Below are positions 21,496 through 30,444 of a stretch of DNA of 64,000 bases, one piece after another. The position numbers and the translations under genes are program-made. A model generated the notes under the pieces. It did no database searches. It saw nothing but the letters and a program-made list of their open reading frames with translations, and had not been told where the DNA came from. The stretch comes from Closterium sp. NIES-65 (lineage: Eukaryota; Streptophyta; Zygnematophyceae; Desmidiales; Closteriaceae), in assembly GCA_948144175.1 (NCBI GenBank), contig CANXME010002160.1:744001-808000 (forward strand), read 5' to 3'. Position 1 is the stretch's first letter. Each line of letters opens with the position of its first letter.

Positions 21496-22733
21496 GGATC
21501 GGTGAACTTGAGGCACAATGAGAGAAGAACAATATATCCTTAGTAGGAAGATGGTACAAGCCTGAAAGGCTAGAGCAATGTCCTTTCCAAGGATGAGTTC
21601 TAGAGAAGTGGAAAGCCACATTTATGTGGCTGAACTCTTGAGGCTAGCTGCAGCACCTCAAAGCTGAGGGCAGGGCTAGCCAACCTTGCCAAGCTAGCAA
21701 TTGAGGCCACATGTTGCACATGTGGGCCAGGCTGGAACAACAGCCTACATGGCAGCATGTGGCACACCATAGGAGCCAACAAGGTGAGTATGGGATGGGT
21801 GGACAGATGGCAATGCCAACTGTGACCACACTTCACTGTGGGTGAGTGTGGTGGAGTGTGGGAGTGTCATGTTCGGCATAATGAGAAGAGAAGGTGCTGC
21901 CGATGAGAGTTGAACCCGCGACCACTAAGACCAAAGGTACCCACTGGGACATTCTTGCTTCCACAACAAGGAGGAACACCCACAGCTGCCGGGGGAGGAA
22001 AAGGGTGAAAGAAGCCATGAGAAGAGCTGAGATGGGTGTGAGGAGCATGCAAGTAGAGATGACGTGCGACTGGGGGCAAGGAGACCTACGGATAGGAGGA
22101 TGGGAAGGTCCAGTGTGGGACGAAGCGCAGGAGCAGGAGGAAGCAGAGAGTGAGAGCAAGGAAGTGGGGACATGGGAGTGCCGGCCTGCGGGGGAAGAGG
22201 TAGGGCATACAATGGGAGTTGCGATGAGTCAGGAAGGAAAAGAGGCCGTGAAGACAGTAAGGTGGAGTACGCGAGGAATATGAGCAGATGAGCTGATGCA
22301 GCCAGCAACACAGGTGCTGCCAGGACCGGCAGGAATGAAAGGGGCTGAGAAATGGGTGGCCTGGAAGGGGGCCAAGGCAGCAGGCCACCTGAGGGGAGTG
22401 CAAACGGCAGCAGAAAAGGACCTGCATACAGTGCAGACGGGGAATGCGTGCGAGTATGAGCAGCGACAGCAGCAGAGCAACAGAAGGACGTAGAAAGTGG
22501 TATTGGTGGGAGGAGAAGACCAAGGTGAAGGAGGAGACCCGAGATGTGGAGCGGGGAAGAGTGCAAGAGAAGATGCAAGCAGGGCAAGGGGTAGGAGTGT
22601 TGGTGCTGGAGAAGGAGACAGGAGAGCAGACAGTGAACCGCCAGACCCACACGGCAGGGGTGCAGAGCCATCCTCAGCTTGGAGGTCCTGTGACTCAGGC
22701 CCGAGCAGCTCGAGCACGAGCACAGGAGGGGGC
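21496..22733 (+). other. Internal untranslated region of gag-only retroelement
   Basis: Purine-rich sequence between ORF2 and the right LTR. Short open frames (21894-22283, 22296-22493, 22497-22784) show no family motif. Probably non-coding or decayed. Confidence 0.5.
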
Positions 22734-22855
22734 AGGTACTGGCTGAGGACAAGGGGAGGGATTAAGAACAGAAAAGGGGCATGAATGAAGGTAAGAAGAG
22801 AAGAGAGCAGAGACATGAGAGAAGGAAGCAGGAGGAGGAACACTGGTTTCCGACA
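22734..22855 (+). repeat. ~120-bp direct repeat X, copy 1 (before right LTR)
   Basis: Starts GGTACTGGCTGAGGACAAGG and ends GGTTTCCGACAG, directly upstream of the right LTR. Repeated almost exactly at 23273-23394. Confidence 0.9.
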
Positions 22856-22856
22856 G

Positions 22857-23270
22857 CTGTCACAGAATCTATTGGTAAGAACAATATATTCAGTTACGTA
22901 CGCTAGTATAGTGTAGAGTGGTGTACAAGTGGGTTATGTAACATTCCCAAGGGGGGTTGTTAGGGTCCAGGGGAGTAACGCGAAGTTGGTAGCAGTGGGA
23001 ATTGCGAAGTGCAGTAAGAGGAGCTCAGGGAGCCTCGAGGGACAGGAAATCGGCATTGGCCAATCCAAGGCCTCGGCGACTCGAACCTAACCCAGTCTGT
23101 CGAGCAAATCACGACTTGAGAAGGACAATAAGTAGCCTAGCCTAGCACAGACAAATCCGTTCTCTCGTTTGTTTGCCTAAAATAGTGGATTTACGTTGCC
23201 GTTCTAACGCTACAGCAGCTAGGTGACTAGGCCACTAAGGGCAGCCATCGTGTGGGAGCCAGAATCTTTC
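22857..23270 (+). repeat. LTR (right copy) of gag-only retroelement
   Basis: Matches 17785-18200 with a handful of substitutions. Begins TGTCACAGAATC. Followed directly by direct repeat X copy 2 rather than by hAT sequence. Confidence 0.88.
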
Positions 23271-23272
23271 TG

Positions 23273-23394
23273 GTACTGGCTGAGGACAAGGGGAGGGATT
23301 AAGAACAGAAAAGGGGCATGAATGAAGGTAAGAAGAGAAGAGAGAAGAGACATGAGAGAAGGAAGCAGGAGGAGGAACACTGGTTTCCGACAGG
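23273..23394 (+). repeat. ~120-bp direct repeat X, copy 2 (after right LTR)
   Basis: Duplicate of 22734-22855 placed between the right LTR and the hAT subterminal GGGTCGGG repeats. Absent at the left end of the retroelement. Confidence 0.9.
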
Positions 23395-24180
23395 GCCGGG
23401 TCGGGTCGGGTCGGGCCAGGACCCCATATGCTGGGTAAGAGGTTCCTAAGTTGGAAAAAACGCTAGTTTCAAGTTGCGTATTGAGTTTATACGCATCTAG
23501 AATTCGTACGCTGCGGATATTTCTAAAATTCGCCAAATTTGGCTCCGGCTGACCGGAAACAAAAAAAATCAGATGAGTTCGCGATCTGGCGAACTCAAAT
23601 TTGAGTCTAGAAATTCAGATCTGAGTTCGCGCGTTGCTAAAGCAACTTCAGATCTGAATTTCGAGATTGTTGGTGGATCATTCCCTCTTATCCACCGCTC
23701 ACAACCCACCTTCACCCCATCCAATTTGTTGCCAACTTCTACGAGAATCACTCAATGTCAGGCCGCTTTTCCCTTCAATAATCTTTGCGTTCGATTTCTT
23801 CCTCTTCACTTTGACGATGACCTACTACAGCAGCAGTTAGGTAATGGATTACTACAGCAGCTCCGGTCTAGGGTTTAGACATTGACTTCGCGATCTGCTT
23901 TAGTGCAACTTGTCGAGGGAATGTCAATGTCGAGGGAACAAACAAACCCTAGACATTGACTTCGCGATCTGCAACTTGTCGAGGGAGGAATAGTCGGGTT
24001 GGGCCAAATACTCGACCCGACTTAGGGCGCGGTACCCGAAACCGGGTCGGGTACGACTTCGGGTCTAAATCTGACCCGACCCGACCCGACCCGGTTTCAG
24101 GTGTCGGGTCGACCCGACCTGGCCGGGTCAGCGCTTCAAAATGCCTGACCCGACCCGCCGGGGCAGGATGATCATGCCTA
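23395..24180. other. Right end of the hAT-like element
   Basis: Holds subterminal GGGTCGGGTC repeats on both sides of an A/T-richer core. The core contains a perfect 15-bp inverted repeat (arms GAAATTCAGATCTGA and complement, about 23608-23665) and a direct duplication of ACATTGACTTCGCGATCTGC (about 23878 and 23955). No transposase coding sequence. Confidence 0.65.
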
Positions 24181-24188
24181 GGGCTAGA

Positions 24189-25076
24189 GATCGTCCGCGA
24201 CAGGTCGGCGGGGAAGCTGTGGCTGCACCAGCAGGGCTATGCCGACAAGCTGCGTAGGCGCTTCATCGACGAGGAGAAGACCGGGCGCACCCCGAAGACA
24301 ACGATCTCGGTCGACGCCTACGCCGAGCTCACCTTCGACGACAAGGAGGCATAGGAGCGACAGGAGGAGGAGTACCAGCAGAAGGTCGGCTCGCTGCAGT
24401 TCGCGGCGACGACGAAGAGGCCGGATATCGCCTTTGCCTACAGCAAGCTGGGGAGCGGCCTCACGGTGAGGAGCGACCAGCACTGGCGCGAGGTCGACCG
24501 CTGCCTCGCCTACCTCACCAACACGCGTGACACCGCCCTGGAGTTCGGCGGTGGACCTGAGTCGCTGGAGCTAGTCGGCTACGTGGACGCCGACGACGCC
24601 GGTAACAAGTAGAGCAGGACGAGCACAGGCGGATACGTGTTCGTCTACGGAGGGGCCGCAGTCTCCTGGTCGAGCCAGCTCATCAAGTGCGCGACATTGT
24701 CGTCGACTGAGTCGGAGTACGTGGCAGCCACCGAAGCCGGCAAGGAGGGACGCCGACTTCGCTTCCTCCTTGCAGAGTTCCGGTAGCTGGATGCCGGGAA
24801 GCCAACCATCCTTCAGGTGGACAACAAGTCGGCCATCACGGTCACCGAGGACATGGGGTTGATGGGCAGCCTCAAGCACATGGAGCGGCGAAAGGCCTGG
24901 CTGCAGCACATGGTGAGGCGCGGGAAGTTCTCGCTGAGGTACATCCCAACCACCGAGCAGCCGGCCGACTTCCTGACAAAGGCGCTGCACTATCCGGCTT
25001 CCAGCCGGTGCTCCGTCGCCATTGGCCAGGTGCGCTTGGCCGACGTGGGCGACGAAGGTGACGATGTGCAGCAGTA
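24189..25076 (+). pseudogene. Copia A RT (3' part) and RNase H
   Basis: Resumes RT after the hAT-like insertion: EIVRDRSAGKLWLHQQGYAD, then RNase H blocks LVGYVDADDAGNK, TSTGGYVFVYGGAAVSWSSQ, SSTESEYVAATEAGKE, ILQVDNKSAITVTEDMG and YIPTTEQPADFLTKAL. Three in-frame TAG codons (24352-24354, 24610-24612, 24784-24786) occur where related elements would have Gln. Ends just before the polypurine tract. Confidence 0.88.
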
Positions 25077-25205
25077 GGTGCCATGCCCTCTTGCATGGCT
25101 GGTGCGGTGGACGACGTGCTGTGTGTTGGGTGCACGTCGACGAGCTATTCTTCGAGCAGTGAGGCCGTGTGGGCTAGGGACCCAAGCGTGAACGCGGCAG
25201 GGGAG

Positions 25206-26363
25206 TGTCAACGGGAGTTGTTGTTGGCCACGTCCTCGCTTGGGCGGAGCCGACTACGTGCTCAGGTATACGAGAGATACAGCCGACTTGCAGCAGTGGG
25301 CGACTTGGGAAGCCGGCGGCCGACTTCAACTGGTGGTCGGCGATGTGGCACGTCGACCTGGAAGTCGGCGCCGACTTGCAAGGTCACCGACTTGCAAGGT
25401 CACCGACTTGCAAGGTCACCGACTTGCAAGATCGCCGACTTGCAAGGTCGCCGACTTGCAAGGTCGCCGACTTGCAAGGTCACCGACTTGCAAGGTCGCC
25501 GACTTGCAAGGTCGCCGACTTGCAAGGTCGCCGACTTGCAAGGTCGCCGACTTGCAACGTCGCCGACTTGCAACGTCGCCGACTTGGGAGGTCGCCGACT
25601 TGGTGACGCCGACTTCTGGTAGCCGACTTGGGTGGTCGGCTGACGACTGGGCTGGTCGACGTGGAGCTGGTCGACCAGGAGTGACTTCGACCTGGAGCTG
25701 GTCGACCAGGGGTGTGGTCGACCTGGTGAGGTCGAATGGAGGTGGCCGTCGACTTTGGAGGTCGACGGGCATATACAGGAGCAACTGGTCGACGTGGTTG
25801 CCCGGTCGACCAGGTTACCTGGGTGACGAGATTCTGCAGAGGAGTGCGACGGTCGCCCAGGCAAAGTTGGCGAGTCCGACCTCGGCGGTGGTATCCCAAG
25901 GTCGACATTGGCGGATCAGGTGGAGTCATCAGCACAGGATGACTTGGTGTGTGCGTTGTGCAGGTGACGAGGCTCAGCCCGCCAATCCTCTGCGAGCACC
26001 TGCGAAGCGGGTGCGCTGCTGTTCTGCGGGAGCAATGCTGGCACGCCGTCAACCTGCGACGTTGGCACGCCGTCGACCTTGCACTGCTGGAGCGCGGTCG
26101 ACCAAGTCATGCTGGAACGCGGTCGACCATGCTGCGCTGGCAGTCGACTGACCTGAATGCTAGCTCTGATGTAGTCTTGCCATGCCAACTTCGTTGTACC
26201 ATTGTTGTCAACCTTTCTTAGTGAAACCCTTGCCAACTTGCCCCGTGAACTAGCAAGCACTGTGTGCACTAGGAAAACGACTAAGGACCAACGAACGCAG
26301 AGATCACACGAGCACCCGTGCCTAGCCCGTAGTCTAGCTCCCGTTGTAGTTGTTATCTCCGCA
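25206..26363 (+). repeat. Copia A 3' LTR
   Basis: 1158 bp, colinear with 12036-13241 with a few percent divergence and three fewer 16-bp minisatellite units (array at about 25371-25604). Confidence 0.92.
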
Positions 26364-26750
26364 GGGATGGGGGTAGAAGCGCCGTCGCGGGGCAACGGGC
26401 GGCAGCCCGAAGGTGACGCTGCAGGGCGATTGGCGACGGGCGGCGCCCCGACGAGAAGATGTAGAGCGACGGGCGGCGGCCCGACGAGAATCTGCAGGGC
26501 GACGGGCAGCGGCCCGATGAGGAGGAGAAATGAAGCGACGATGTTTGACGAAGAAGTGTGATTGGTTAAAGCGCCGACGATGCGCTTATCAGAGAAGTTG
26601 TAGAAGTCGTCGAGAATGACGGAAAAATGTCGCGGGAGGAATTTCGGCCACGGATGTTGCGAATCACCGGCGACGGGATTGAAGGCGGCTATAGCGAGGT
26701 TTCCGGGATGAGGATCCGTAGAGATAAGAGGATCACGATCCGCGTGACCA
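26364..26750 (-). other. Copia C 5' leader next to its primer-binding site
   Basis: Copia C sequence between the copia A TSD and the copia C 5' LTR. It includes a short GCGACGGGCGGC-type repeat (about 26385-26525). No ORF of interest. The LTR-adjacent minus-strand TGGTCACGCGG is the likely primer-binding site. Confidence 0.6.
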
Positions 26751-27040
26751 TGTGACAACTTAAGCTTACAACTAACGCATTAGTTATCAGCTTGAAGCTC
26801 TTTAAGTGCTTCCAAGATGGGCAAGCAATAGATGGGGAGGGGAATCGGGGGAAAGCTTTTGGGATTGGGGGTAATCCCAAGACAATCTCCAATAGGTGGG
26901 TTGAAGATTGCTTGGAGCTTACATTTAGGTTTGGTTGGGATGTAGGTGTACACCCAACCAAGCACAAAGTGCATACTACACTATGCTAGGATATAGAAAG
27001 TGCACACTACTATGTGTGAGATTGAGGGCTAACACTAACA
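26751..27040 (-). repeat. Copia C 5' LTR
   Basis: 290 bp, the older of the LTR pairs in the window by its divergence from 5948-6236. Confidence 0.9.
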
Positions 27041-27238
27041 GGGGGGGCTGAAGGGTTGTCTGCTCTCCAGAAAGCTGCCAGACGCGGAAGCACCATATGA
27101 CATCATATGTTACCAGAAGACTCCGCCACCTGATTCCGTTTGGTTAAAACTTAGCATGCAACTTGCATCACAGAGGTGCTTTTGCAATCCAAGCCACTCA
27201 TATGTGCACGCGAGGCGAGGGGGGGCTTGAAGACCCAC

Positions 27239-27304
27239 AAGGTTTGGAGGGTTGTGTCAAAGATGGTAGGAACGGCGCCGGTGAGATTGTTGTGGGAGAG
27301 CCCC
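27239..27304 (-). CDS. LRR gene, minus strand: isolated exon between two TE nests
   Basis: A 66-nt exon with CAG acceptor and GTGGGT donor, phase 2 on both sides. It encodes GLSHNNLTGAVPTIFDTTLQ. Joining it to 38040-38111 upstream and 5571-5612 downstream keeps the frame and gives Leu at both junctions. It lies on a 399-bp island of gene sequence between copia C (ends 27040) and the hAT element (starts 27440). The whole island shows no other exon. Confidence 0.72.
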
Positions 27305-27743
27305 CTGTATTGTGTGGAGGCAAGGGCGTGTGGGGAGGGGCTGAGGTATGCATGTGTGTGTTTATTGATACAAACGGAGCAAAGCAGTGACTCTATGGGT
27401 CATTCGCTTAGAGCGAAGATTTGCACGTGCAAGTGCAGGCTAAGTTGGAATATACGCTTAGGGGCCTTAGCGTTCAGCGTTTGAACGCTAGCGTGTATAC
27501 GCAATACGCGAAACGCTAGCGAATACGCTATACGCAACCCAAATTTTTTTTGGGGCAGCCCGCCCGACCCAAAAAATTTCAAACACACCAAAAGATGCGG
27601 AATGGCACGGCGAGTGATTCTGCGACGTCAGATTACACGTCCGAGATCTAGGGTTGCGGGAAATTGGATTCATGTCCTGGTGTCGCGATTTCACTTTCAC
27701 ATGTTGCACGTTGACATATTGATGGTCACGTACATCGAGTCGC

Positions 27744-30050
27744 ATGTGCATGTTTGAACTTTTCTATCCCAACACGTTACCGCATTCAAACCCACAACAT
27801 TCATTCAGTCCAACCCTTCCGACCCAATCCCCCGCCACTCGTCATGCTATTTATCAACTCGTCAGAATGTCCATCCCATTCAGTAATCCTCTCCCGCTAC
27901 CAACAACTAGCCTCAGTGCGATGTCATCCAGCAGTCCGCCTCTCACGCCGCATTCCGATCAGTCTGTGGAGAGTTCTATCCCTCGTCCAGAAGGGACCAG
28001 AGAGTACCTTCCCGACGTAGTCCACGACGTCTTCAAGCACTTCAGTATCATCAAGCGCGAAGAGGGCAAGGCACAGCAGTACGAGTGCAAGTACTGCTTC
28101 AAGGTCTTTTCAGGTGCCGCCATCCGATGCGCTCAGCACCTTAGCTCATGGAAGAAGATGAAGCGCCGCGAGGTGGCGCTTTGCGGGAAGGCACCTGCTG
28201 ATGTTCGCCTCGAGATCCGCAAGAAGTACGAGGCGCAGGCTGCTGCGAAAGAAGAGAAACAGCGAGCGGTGTTGGCTGCTATAGCGTCGGTCAAAGCCGG
28301 TGGCAAACGGGCCCGCATGACCGACTACCTCGAGGGCGACGCTGCTGCGGCAAAAAGTGAAGCACATGAAGGTCTTGCGCTCATGATTGCCGCATGTCGC
28401 CTCCCGGGGAACCTGGTCGAACATCCGCTCTTCGTCAACTCTATGCACCTGGTCGCCCGCGCCGTGAAGGGCTACCTTCCGCCACGTCGCAAGTACATCG
28501 GAGGTGCCGGACTGCTCGCTTGCCGCAAGGGTATTGAGAACGGCTTGATGGGGATCAAGGCTAGCTGGAAGAAGACAGGTGTTACCATCGCGTCCGACAT
28601 GATGACAGACAAGTGTGGCAGGTCGCAGGCGAATGTCCTCCTCGTCAACGACGCGGGCGCTGTCCTGAAGGAGTGTGTGGACTGCAACATGGAGAAGAAA
28701 ACAGGGGGGTACATCGCGGGGATACTGAAACCCGTCGTGGAGGAAGTCGGACCCGAGAACGTCGTCGCGTTCTGTATGGACGGGGGTTCCAACTACGCGT
28801 CAGCGTGCCGGAAACTGATTAAGATGTGGCCCCACATTCATCAGGTTCCATGTGCCACCCACGTCATGGACCTGATGATGGAGGACGTGGGAAAAATGGG
28901 GTGGGCAAAAAAGGTGGTTGACCGTGGCGGTGAGATGAGCTCCTTCACCCGCAACCACCATTGGACGCGCGGTTACTTGCGGGACCGTAAGTTGGTGGAG
29001 GGGAAGGTGTTGCAGCCGTTGAAACCCGCGGGGACCCGCTTTGGGACCCAATACATTGCTATCTCCCGTCTCTGTCAGCTTCGCCCCACCCTTACGCAGA
29101 TGGTCGTCAGTGACGAGTGGAAGGTGTGGGCAGCTGGATCGCGCAAGGAGGTTGCAAAGAAGTTCGCCGCGCAGGTACTCGACACGGCGTGGTGGAAAAC
29201 TGCCGAGTTTTTCACCAAGCTGATGCAGCTCCCTTTCAAGGCGATGCGCATGACTGACGGGGAGGCAAAAGGGATGATGCGCAGGATCTATGACGTGATG
29301 CTTCAACTCACGGAGGACGTTGAGGCTCTCGTGGACGCGGATGAGGAGCAGTTGTGCATCAGCGATAAGAAGCAGATCTGCCGCATCCTCAAAGACCGGT
29401 GGGACGAGAGCCTCGCGTGCGCCATGCACGTGGCAAGCCGCATCCTCAACCCCGCGAACCAGGAAGAGGACATTTTCGGCGGCGACGCCGAATGCACGCG
29501 TGTCTTCAAGGCGTTTCTTCACCAGCATGCGGAGTTCCTTGTCGGCCACGACGGGAAGGGGAGGGATGCGGCCTGCGATTACTTGGTTGAGCTGGGGGAC
29601 GGGCTGAGGGATTTCCTGGACATGAAGGGTAGTTTCGGGATGGCAGAGGCTGTGGCACAAAGGGAGATGGTGAAGGCGGGAAAATACAGCATGGTGAAGT
29701 GGTGGCAGTGGAACGGAACAGATGCCCCTCGCCTTGCGTCCCTCGCCATCCGGATTCTCTCGCAGCCCGTCTCGGCTTCACCCTGTGAGCGTGGCTGGTC
29801 ATCGTGGGAGTCCGTCCACACTGCCCGCAGGAACCGCTTAGGATCTGCCAAGTGTGCGGATTTGGTGTTTGTTGCGCACAACTGGAACGCTGTGCGCAAC
29901 TGGCACACGCGCAAGGATGTGATGCCGAATGTTGTGTGTGGGAATGAGTTGGAGCACCCCATCCCCGAAGGTTACAATGTGCTGGATGAGCAGGAGGAGG
30001 AGGAGGAGGAGGAGGAGGGTGAGGATGAGGACGCTGGAGGACGAGTATGA
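27744..30050 (+). CDS. hAT-family transposase
   Basis: A 768-codon intact frame. A Ser/Pro-rich N-terminus is followed by a BED-like zinc finger (QYECKYCFKVFSGAAIRCAQ, residues ~112-135) and a basic linker. The DUF659-type region and RNase H-like core run through ~200-400 (ASWKKTGVTIASDMMTDKCG, ENVVAFCMDGGSNYASACRK, IHQVPCATHVMDLMMEDVGK). The C-terminal hAT dimerisation domain is near 690-735 (LASLAIRILSQPVSASPCER, SSWESVHTARRNRL), then an acidic Glu-rich tail. No stop or frameshift, so it could be active if transcribed; the true start may be the Met at residue ~42 or ~60. It catalyses cut-and-paste transposition in the nucleus. Copia B lies outside the ORF but disrupts the right terminus. 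Confidence 0.93.
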   Translation: MCMFELFYPNTLPHSNPQHSFSPTLPTQSPATRHAIYQLVRMSIPFSNPLPLPTTSLSAMSSSSPPLTPHSDQSVESSIPRPEGTREYLPDVVHDVFKHFSIIKREEGKAQQYECKYCFKVFSGAAIRCAQHLSSWKKMKRREVALCGKAPADVRLEIRKKYEAQAAAKEEKQRAVLAAIASVKAGGKRARMTDYLEGDAAAAKSEAHEGLALMIAACRLPGNLVEHPLFVNSMHLVARAVKGYLPPRRKYIGGAGLLACRKGIENGLMGIKASWKKTGVTIASDMMTDKCGRSQANVLLVNDAGAVLKECVDCNMEKKTGGYIAGILKPVVEEVGPENVVAFCMDGGSNYASACRKLIKMWPHIHQVPCATHVMDLMMEDVGKMGWAKKVVDRGGEMSSFTRNHHWTRGYLRDRKLVEGKVLQPLKPAGTRFGTQYIAISRLCQLRPTLTQMVVSDEWKVWAAGSRKEVAKKFAAQVLDTAWWKTAEFFTKLMQLPFKAMRMTDGEAKGMMRRIYDVMLQLTEDVEALVDADEEQLCISDKKQICRILKDRWDESLACAMHVASRILNPANQEEDIFGGDAECTRVFKAFLHQHAEFLVGHDGKGRDAACDYLVELGDGLRDFLDMKGSFGMAEAVAQREMVKAGKYSMVKWWQWNGTDAPRLASLAIRILSQPVSASPCERGWSSWESVHTARRNRLGSAKCADLVFVAHNWNAVRNWHTRKDVMPNVVCGNELEHPIPEGYNVLDEQEEEEEEEEGEDEDAGGRV

Positions 30051-30315
30051 GTAGAGGGTAACTAAGTGGGGGGGGGAGGAGGGTGGGTATAGTAGGGAGA
30101 GAGTAGTATGACTCGTAACTGGATTTGTATGGCATGGCTAATTTTAATATGGGGAAAAAAAAAAAACAGAAACACATCCCGCATGAAACCCCACTGGACC
30201 AAATCCCGGGAGGGGTTTTTTACCCTGCCCGGGAAACTTTTTTCCCTGCCAAGAAATGCGTATCCTGGATCTGACCACTCTAGCGTTCAGCGTTCACACG
30301 CTAGCGTTTATACGG

Positions 30316-30444
30316 TGTCAGATTTATATGACATAGTTGCTGTAGGCTATAGTGGGGTAGCACATATGGGGTACAGGGTCTCTAGGGTTGTATTTGTACC
30401 CAGTCTTTCCTTAGTCATTCTCATTCCTGCTTACTCATTTCACA
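30316..30444 (+). repeat. Copia B 5' LTR
   Basis: 129 bp, TGTCAGATTT...ATTTCACA, identical to 37604-37732 as read. Confidence 0.95.

Larger units (their letters stand above)
17611..24180. mobile_element. Non-autonomous hAT-like DNA element carrying an LTR retroelement
   Basis: A 6570-bp insertion in copia A RT with perfect 13-bp terminal inverted repeats TAGGCATGATCAT and a perfect 8-bp TSD GGGCTAGA (17603-17610 and 24181-24188). An 8-bp TSD is a hAT-superfamily hallmark (established knowledge). Subterminal DNA is packed with GACCCGACCC/GGGTCGGGTC repeats (17632-17780; 23395-23425; 24030-24170), as expected for transposase-binding clusters. No transposase ORF was found. Most of the interior is a gag-only LTR retroelement (17785-23272). 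Alternatives such as a CACTA or Mutator element are disfavoured by the TSD length. Confidence 0.85.
12036..26363 (+). mobile_element. Copia A LTR retrotransposon (plus strand), split by a hAT-like element
   Basis: Bounded by LTRs 12036-13241 and 25206-26363, both starting TGTCAACGGGAG and ending TTATCTCCGCA. A perfect 5-bp TSD GGGAT flanks it (12031-12035 and 26364-26368). The primer-binding site follows the 5' LTR (TGGTGCGGTGAGC, from 13242). A polypurine tract (GGCAGGGGAG) ends at 25205. Internal order is gag, protease, integrase, RT and RNase H, typical Ty1/copia. RT is interrupted after 17610 by the element at 17611-24180 and resumes exactly in frame at 24189. Several in-frame stops make it inactive. 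It sits in the 5' leader of copia C in opposite orientation. Confidence 0.92.
5948..27040 (-). mobile_element. Copia C LTR retrotransposon (minus strand) with nested insertions
   Basis: Oldest element of the nest. LTRs are 26751-27040 (5', minus strand) and 5948-6236 (3'). On the minus strand they start TGTTAG and end in CA. The primer-binding site lies just inside the 5' LTR (minus strand TGGTCACGCGG, 26740-26750). A polypurine tract (minus strand GGAGGGG) adjoins the 3' LTR. Flanks are GGGCG (5943-5947) and GGGGG (27041-27045), an imperfect 5-bp TSD. Its own parts are 26364-26750 and 6237-12035; the rest is the inserted copia A complex. The LTRs are visibly diverged and pol is broken by stops, frameshifts and a LINE. 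It lies in an intron of the minus-strand LRR gene. Confidence 0.85.

Noticed and set aside
21880..21950. Possible minus-strand tRNA (B-box-like GGTTCAACTC)
   Set aside because: Stems do not pair and no A box is present; coincidental resemblance.
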